The notes under the pieces were generated by a model that was given only the letters and a program-made list of their open reading frames with translations, made no database searches and was not told the DNA's origin. Positions 59,596 through 64,000 of a stretch of 64,000 nucleotides of DNA are shown here, piece by piece. The stretch covers positions 1-64,000 of the forward strand of contig CANCXX010000007.1 of assembly GCA_947381965.1 (NCBI GenBank). Direction: 5' to 3'. Each line of letters begins with the position of its first letter. Positions within the stretch are counted from its first letter, which is position 1. Source of the stretch: an uncultured bacterium. GTDB taxonomy: Bacteria > Bacillota > Clostridia > Lachnospirales > Lachnospiraceae. Position numbers and translations under genes: made by a program.

Positions 59596-62500
59596 ATGGA
59601 TACTGAGGAAAAAATGCCTAAAATTTCAGCAGTCATGCCCCTGTACAATGGATTCCGTTATATAGAAGAATCTGTTTTATCCATACAGGCGCAGACTTTT
59701 TCAGACTGGGAATTTCTTATTATAAATGAATATGGCAGTGATGACGGATGTGCAGAAGTGGTTAAGAAGTATGCGCGAAAAGATTCCCGCATCCGTCTTG
59801 TGCAAAATGATGAAAAGCTGGGGCTGGCAGAGTCATTAAATAAGGGAATTGCACTTGCGGAAGGTGAGTATATTGCCAGAGTAGATGTGGATGATCCATC
59901 TCATCCCCAGCGGTTTGAAAAGCAGGTAAAGTATCTGGATGCGAATAAAGATACAGTGCTTTGCGGCACATGGCAGCGGAGCGTACTGCCAGGGAGAAGC
60001 TACATCCAGGAGGCACCCTCTGACCCGGAGGAGTTAAAGGCTGCTCTGCTTTTTGGATGTGAAATCAGTCATTGCTCCGTCATGTTCAGAAGAAAGGTTT
60101 TTATATATAACCAGTTAAAATATGATCCTCACAGGCTGGGAGAAGACTATGATTTGTGGACAAGGATTATGTTTGACTATAAGCTTGTGAATCTGCCGGA
60201 GGCACTGGCCGACCATAGGTGGGGATTTGGCAATATATCCATAGAAAAGGGAAATGCGCTGAAACAGGAAGTTTGTGAAACAAGTGCACAGTGCCTAAAA
60301 AAATTCCATATAAATGTGTCGCCAAAAGATTATATTCTGCTTTCCGGGTGGAGAAATAAGCCGGAAAAATTTGCACGGGATCACAGAAGTTATTTTTTGC
60401 AAAAACAAAAAAAACTTTTGGTAAAGCTATATGAGAATAACGGAGAGGAGAAGTTAATCCAGAGGGAAGCATTAAAAAAAGTCATATTCAGGCGTTGGAA
60501 CTGGGTGTGTGAATGTGCAGGTATCTTTTTTCAAAAGGTACCGTATTCAGCTTATAAACAGGAGATGATAAATGCAAAAGTTTCCATTGTGCTTCCGGTA
60601 TACCATGGGGTAAATACTCTGCGTGAAACCATAGACAGTATTCTTGTCCAGGAAATGGAAGAGTGGGAGCTTATTATTGTACTGGAATCAGGCAATGATG
60701 ATGGCAGTGATGAACTGGCAGAGATGTATTCTTTTTTTGACAGCAGAATCTATGCGGTAAAAAATGAAAAGAAACTTGGGCTGGCGGCCTCGTTAAACAA
60801 AGGGATTCAGATGGCATCTACAGATTATATTGCCCGGATAGATGCTGACGATTTGGCCAATGCAAAACGGTTAAGGGCGCAGTATCAATACCTTAAGAAA
60901 CATCCCAAAACGGGAATCTGCCAGACCTACCAGCATTATTTTGGGGAAAGAGCAGGAGACTTTATACACAGGCCGCCATTAAAGGCGGAAGATATGAAAG
61001 CAAAGCTGTTATTTTTCTGTGACGCCTGTCATTCCACAGTAATGTTCCGGAAAAGCATATTTGAAAAATATAATCTGGCATATTCTACCAGGTCAGTTCT
61101 GGAGGATTATGAACTTTGGACCAGGGCAGTTGGTGTAACAGATTTTGTCACGCTTCCGGAGGTTTATGGGGAATATCGTGTCAGTGGACAAAACATTTCT
61201 GTTAAGAACGCAGATGCAATTGGAACTGATATGTGTAAAATCGTTGCCAGATGTTTAAAGGAAAATCTGGGAATTGAGGTGGAAGAACAGTATTTATCTG
61301 TGTTAAACGGATGGAACAATATTTTTTTAGAAGCATCACCGGACAGACATGAAGAATTGCTGGCATATTTACAACAGCTTTTATATCAGGTGTGGACACA
61401 GAATTTATCATTAAAGTATTATCAAAAAAAAGCATTGCTCGGAGCCATTGCCTGTAAATGGTGTTGGGCTAAATATAATGAATCATGGCAGGGGGAAAAG
61501 GAGGCGGTAAGTATTGAAGAGGTGTTGGAACTGCCTCTGCCGGCTTACCGGAATATCCGGCAAAAAACAGATAAGCTGATAAAGCGTGTCTGTATGTTCC
61601 CTCAAAAGGTTTTTTGGCATGTAATACAAAGAGCAGTACAAAACCAGGTGACGAAAGCGCTTTTAATGCAGAAAAAAGAAATGCAGGAATTGAAAGAGCA
61701 GTTAGCCTTTCAGATACGTGAAGAGCACAAGAGACTGGAAGAGGGGATTAAAGATATCAAGAGCCAGAACGAGGAAATACGCAATTGGATAGGGGAATTA
61801 TGTTACCAGCAGAAATTGATTCCTTACTATCCGGATGAAAAAATCCGAATGATTTTTTTATTTCAGATAGCATCCTTCTGGCCTTCCTGGGATTCATTTT
61901 TTAGGGCTTGTAAGAGAGATAAAAGAATTGATGCAAGACTGGTATTTCTTGATGAGACGGCGACAGAGGATGTGCAGATGCAGTCGGCGCGTAATTTCCT
62001 GGAACAGAGTGGACTGGAATATACAGAGTATAACAGCTTTGATATACATAAGTTTTGTCCTCATATTATGGTGATGCAGACTCCTTATGATGAATGGCAC
62101 CGTCAGCCCTCCCACTGGTCGGGAAATTTTAAAGCAGAAGGGATTCGGATTGTTTATATTCCATATGGCATAGAAATTTCAGATACGGAGGACTCACACA
62201 ATCTGCATTTTCATACTTCGGTGATTAATAACAGCTGGAGAGTATATACCTTTTCGGAAAGAATGAGAAACGATTACTTAAAATATGCCTGGAACCGGTC
62301 GGCAGTCAGGGCGGTGGGGCTTCCCAAATTTGACTATTTTTTTGACAAAGAGAGCTTTCCTTTAAACTCCAATATAAAAAAGAAGTGTAAAGGAAGAAAA
62401 ATCGTGCTGTGGAAGCTGCATTTCCCTAAACAGATTAATGTTCATGGCGTTAATACTCCGGTAACGCCAGATATAAATGAATATATAGCTTTTGCAGAAC

Positions 62501-62988
62501 ATATCTGCGAGTATAGAGATTTGTTTTTTATTATTATGCCGCATCCAAAGTTTAAAACAGAGAAAAATAGTTTTTCTATGAAGGAAAAAATCAGAAATTT
62601 ATTTGGAATTGCAGGAATGCAGGAAAATGTTTTTATAGATGAAAGAGACGATTACAGAGAGTCTCTTCTATGGGCGGATTTTATAATCACTGACAGAAGT
62701 TCCATAATGGTGGAGGCCGGAGGCGTGGGAGCGCCTGTTTTATATTTAAGCAGCGCACAGTACAATGAGCCGGTTACAGAAGCAATTAAACCGTTAATTG
62801 ACTCCTATTATCAGGGACATGGATGTGCTGACATGCTGAATTTTATCCGCATGTGCCGGGAAGGGGATGACTTTAAGAAAAAAGCAAGAATAGAGGCTTT
62901 TAAGACATGTATTCCATATTTTGATGGCAAATGTGGGGAAAGAGTGAAAGAGGATATTGTTCATGATCTGGAAGGAAATATTTTATAG
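59596..62988 (+). CDS. GT2 - GT2 - CDP-glycerol transferase-like fusion enzyme
   Basis: A 1130-residue protein: GT2 domain 1 (about 8-260; AVMPLYNGFRYIEESVLSIQAQTFSDWE, ARVDVDD, RLGEDYDLW), GT2 domain 2 (about 330-570; SIVLPVYHGVNTLRETIDSI, ARIDADD, LEDYELW), a coiled segment (about 690-745), then a TagF/TagB-like domain (about 750-1130; RIVYIPYGIEISDTEDSHNLH, FIIMPHPKFK, FIITDRSSIMVEAGG). It could build a sugar plus phosphodiester repeat in one chain. ATG 59596 is chosen over 59578 because AGGAG (59584-59588) lies 7 bp upstream. Confidence 0.85.
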   Translation: MDTEEKMPKISAVMPLYNGFRYIEESVLSIQAQTFSDWEFLIINEYGSDDGCAEVVKKYARKDSRIRLVQNDEKLGLAESLNKGIALAEGEYIARVDVDDPSHPQRFEKQVKYLDANKDTVLCGTWQRSVLPGRSYIQEAPSDPEELKAALLFGCEISHCSVMFRRKVFIYNQLKYDPHRLGEDYDLWTRIMFDYKLVNLPEALADHRWGFGNISIEKGNALKQEVCETSAQCLKKFHINVSPKDYILLSGWRNKPEKFARDHRSYFLQKQKKLLVKLYENNGEEKLIQREALKKVIFRRWNWVCECAGIFFQKVPYSAYKQEMINAKVSIVLPVYHGVNTLRETIDSILVQEMEEWELIIVLESGNDDGSDELAEMYSFFDSRIYAVKNEKKLGLAASLNKGIQMASTDYIARIDADDLANAKRLRAQYQYLKKHPKTGICQTYQHYFGERAGDFIHRPPLKAEDMKAKLLFFCDACHSTVMFRKSIFEKYNLAYSTRSVLEDYELWTRAVGVTDFVTLPEVYGEYRVSGQNISVKNADAIGTDMCKIVARCLKENLGIEVEEQYLSVLNGWNNIFLEASPDRHEELLAYLQQLLYQVWTQNLSLKYYQKKALLGAIACKWCWAKYNESWQGEKEAVSIEEVLELPLPAYRNIRQKTDKLIKRVCMFPQKVFWHVIQRAVQNQVTKALLMQKKEMQELKEQLAFQIREEHKRLEEGIKDIKSQNEEIRNWIGELCYQQKLIPYYPDEKIRMIFLFQIASFWPSWDSFFRACKRDKRIDARLVFLDETATEDVQMQSARNFLEQSGLEYTEYNSFDIHKFCPHIMVMQTPYDEWHRQPSHWSGNFKAEGIRIVYIPYGIEISDTEDSHNLHFHTSVINNSWRVYTFSERMRNDYLKYAWNRSAVRAVGLPKFDYFFDKESFPLNSNIKKKCKGRKIVLWKLHFPKQINVHGVNTPVTPDINEYIAFAEHICEYRDLFFIIMPHPKFKTEKNSFSMKEKIRNLFGIAGMQENVFIDERDDYRESLLWADFIITDRSSIMVEAGGVGAPVLYLSSAQYNEPVTEAIKPLIDSYYQGHGCADMLNFIRMCREGDDFKKKARIEAFKTCIPYFDGKCGERVKEDIVHDLEGNIL

Positions 62989-62996
62989 GGGGGGGG
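62988..62996 (+). repeat. Poly-G tract of nine at the ribosome site of the next gene
   Basis: Nine G in a row from the last base of the previous stop codon to 3 bp before the ATG at 62999. The tract serves as the ribosome-binding sequence, and slippage would alter its length and spacing. Confidence 0.7.
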
Positions 62997-62998
62997 TA

Positions 62999-64000
62999 AT
63001 GCTACTTAAGCCTAAGGTGTCGGTTATTGTTCCATTTTTCAATGCGGAAGGAACCATAGCAAAGTGCCTTTACAGCATACTGGCTAATAAAAAAGTGTCT
63101 ATGGAAATTATCTGTGTAAATGATGGTTCCCTGGACAACGGACAGAAAGTTGTAGAACAAATAAGGAAAAGACACCTGAATATAAAATTATTTTCACACA
63201 AAAGCAATAAAGGTTTGTTTCAGGCAAGGCTCACAGGAATAACCATGGCCAGGGGAAAGTATATAGGGTTTGTGGACAGTGACGACTATGTAAGCAGCAG
63301 CTTTTTTACACAGTTGTATCAAAAGGCAGTGGAATCGGACGCGGACATTGTGGCTGGAAGAATTATGAATGTAAGCAGCGAGGACGTATTTTATATACAA
63401 AACAGATGTCTGGATTTCCCTTATACCAGATGGGATGAGCATAAAAATCTTTATGACCTGTACTGGCAGCAGGAAGGACGGTGTTATCCGTGGCATGTGA
63501 TATGGAATAAGCTGTATAGAAGGGAATTATGGGAATATGTGTATTCAGAACTTAAGGATAAAAGTATATATCTGACAATGATGGAGGATTTTATTTTTTC
63601 TTCTGTAATTTTATCCAACGTACAGACATTTGCCAGTGGACGGACTTGTGTCAATTTGCAGAAAGAATTTTATTACTATGTGCAGAGTGAAAATAATATG
63701 ACCTCTGTAAAAGGAAACTATGAAAGATGGAAACAGAATATTGCGGATATGGGAAGGGCATTTGGGGAAGTAAAGAATTTCCTGGAAGGGAAAGGTATAC
63801 TTCCTTTGTATGGACAGCATTTGGAACAATGGAAGCAAAGATATTCGCGCTACTGGAACAGAAATATAAAACGAACGGAATTTACTGACATCCAGAAGGA
63901 CAGGTTATTAGAATTATTAAAGAAATCTCTTGACATTTCCCAATTGGAAATGCCTGATGAAGAAGATGAATATTATTATTCGGAAGCAGAATTTATGAGT
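62999..64000 (+). CDS. GT2-type glycosyltransferase, cut by the window end
   Basis: Open from ATG 62999 to the right edge (334 codons). It begins MLLKPKVSVIVPFFNAEGTI and shows IICVNDGSLDN, NKGLFQARLTGITMARGKYIGFVDSDDYV (DxD-type metal site) and TMMEDFIFSSVI. A GT-A family 2 transferase continuing the glycan operon. The end of the gene is outside the window. Confidence 0.88.
   Translation, partial: MLLKPKVSVIVPFFNAEGTIAKCLYSILANKKVSMEIICVNDGSLDNGQKVVEQIRKRHLNIKLFSHKSNKGLFQARLTGITMARGKYIGFVDSDDYVSSSFFTQLYQKAVESDADIVAGRIMNVSSEDVFYIQNRCLDFPYTRWDEHKNLYDLYWQQEGRCYPWHVIWNKLYRRELWEYVYSELKDKSIYLTMMEDFIFSSVILSNVQTFASGRTCVNLQKEFYYYVQSENNMTSVKGNYERWKQNIADMGRAFGEVKNFLEGKGILPLYGQHLEQWKQRYSRYWNRNIKRTEFTDIQKDRLLELLKKSLDISQLEMPDEEDEYYYSEAEFMS

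Noticed and set aside
1..64000. tRNA, rRNA and CRISPR arrays
   Set aside because: No T-loop/cloverleaf pattern, rRNA block or regularly spaced repeat array was found by eye.

Overview
The window looks like chromosomal DNA of a gut-type Clostridia, most likely Lachnospiraceae. This rests on moderate GC, Firmicutes ribosome-binding sites, a DUF4317 gene, a PadR/DUF1700/DUF4097 operon, YveK-, CpsD- and LCP-type capsule genes, class B sortases and an HPr-like gene. No rRNA, tRNA or CRISPR array was seen. All calls come from reading sequence and translations; no database search was run.

Layout. 1-10.3 kb: a PD-(D/E)XK-like protein, a CHAP peptidase, a restriction-subunit-M-like protein, AIM24, RarA, a radical-SAM/DUF4130 DNA-repair pair preceded by LexA-box-like sites and split by a MITE, a histidine-less HPr-like protein and a nuclease-DinG-type helicase. 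10.3-17.3 kb: an intergenic region with DnaA-box-like 9-mers, a GH13 enzyme, an XRE regulator with a membrane protein, a CmpB-type membrane protein, and a PadR-DUF1700-DUF4097 operon under a large palindromic operator.

17.4-31.6 kb: a Wzy-type capsule/exopolysaccharide operon with phosphatase, chain-length protein, tyrosine kinase, LCP ligase, a sortase-B homologue whose three catalytic residues are all replaced, a secreted protein, a priming sugar transferase, then AT-rich glycosyltransferases, Wzy and Wzx. 31.6-36.4 kb: decayed gene fragments, then an L-fucose operon (isomerase, FGGY kinase, aldolase). 36.4-37.5 kb: a gene-poor stretch holding a probable type I toxin-antitoxin. 37.6-42.4 kb: a divergent GrpE/Hsp70/J-protein cassette with a second copy of the MITE, then a DUF4317 gene.

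42.4-64 kb: a tyrosine recombinase gene lies between two inverted 25-bp sites. The segment also carries a consensus sigma-A promoter (TTGACA, 17 bp, TATAAT) that now points away from the downstream genes. Inversion would aim it at an intact sortase B, an LCP protein, a PKTG-anchored surface protein and a long glycan operon: glycosyltransferases, an ABC-2 exporter whose ATPase is fused through a membrane segment to an extracellular cohesin-like domain, heptose enzymes (HddA, GmhA) and CDP-glycerol-transferase-like polymerases. The most interesting inference is that this second surface-glycan/surface-protein locus is phase variable, and that the first locus carries a decayed or repurposed copy of the same sortase/LCP/surface-protein module.
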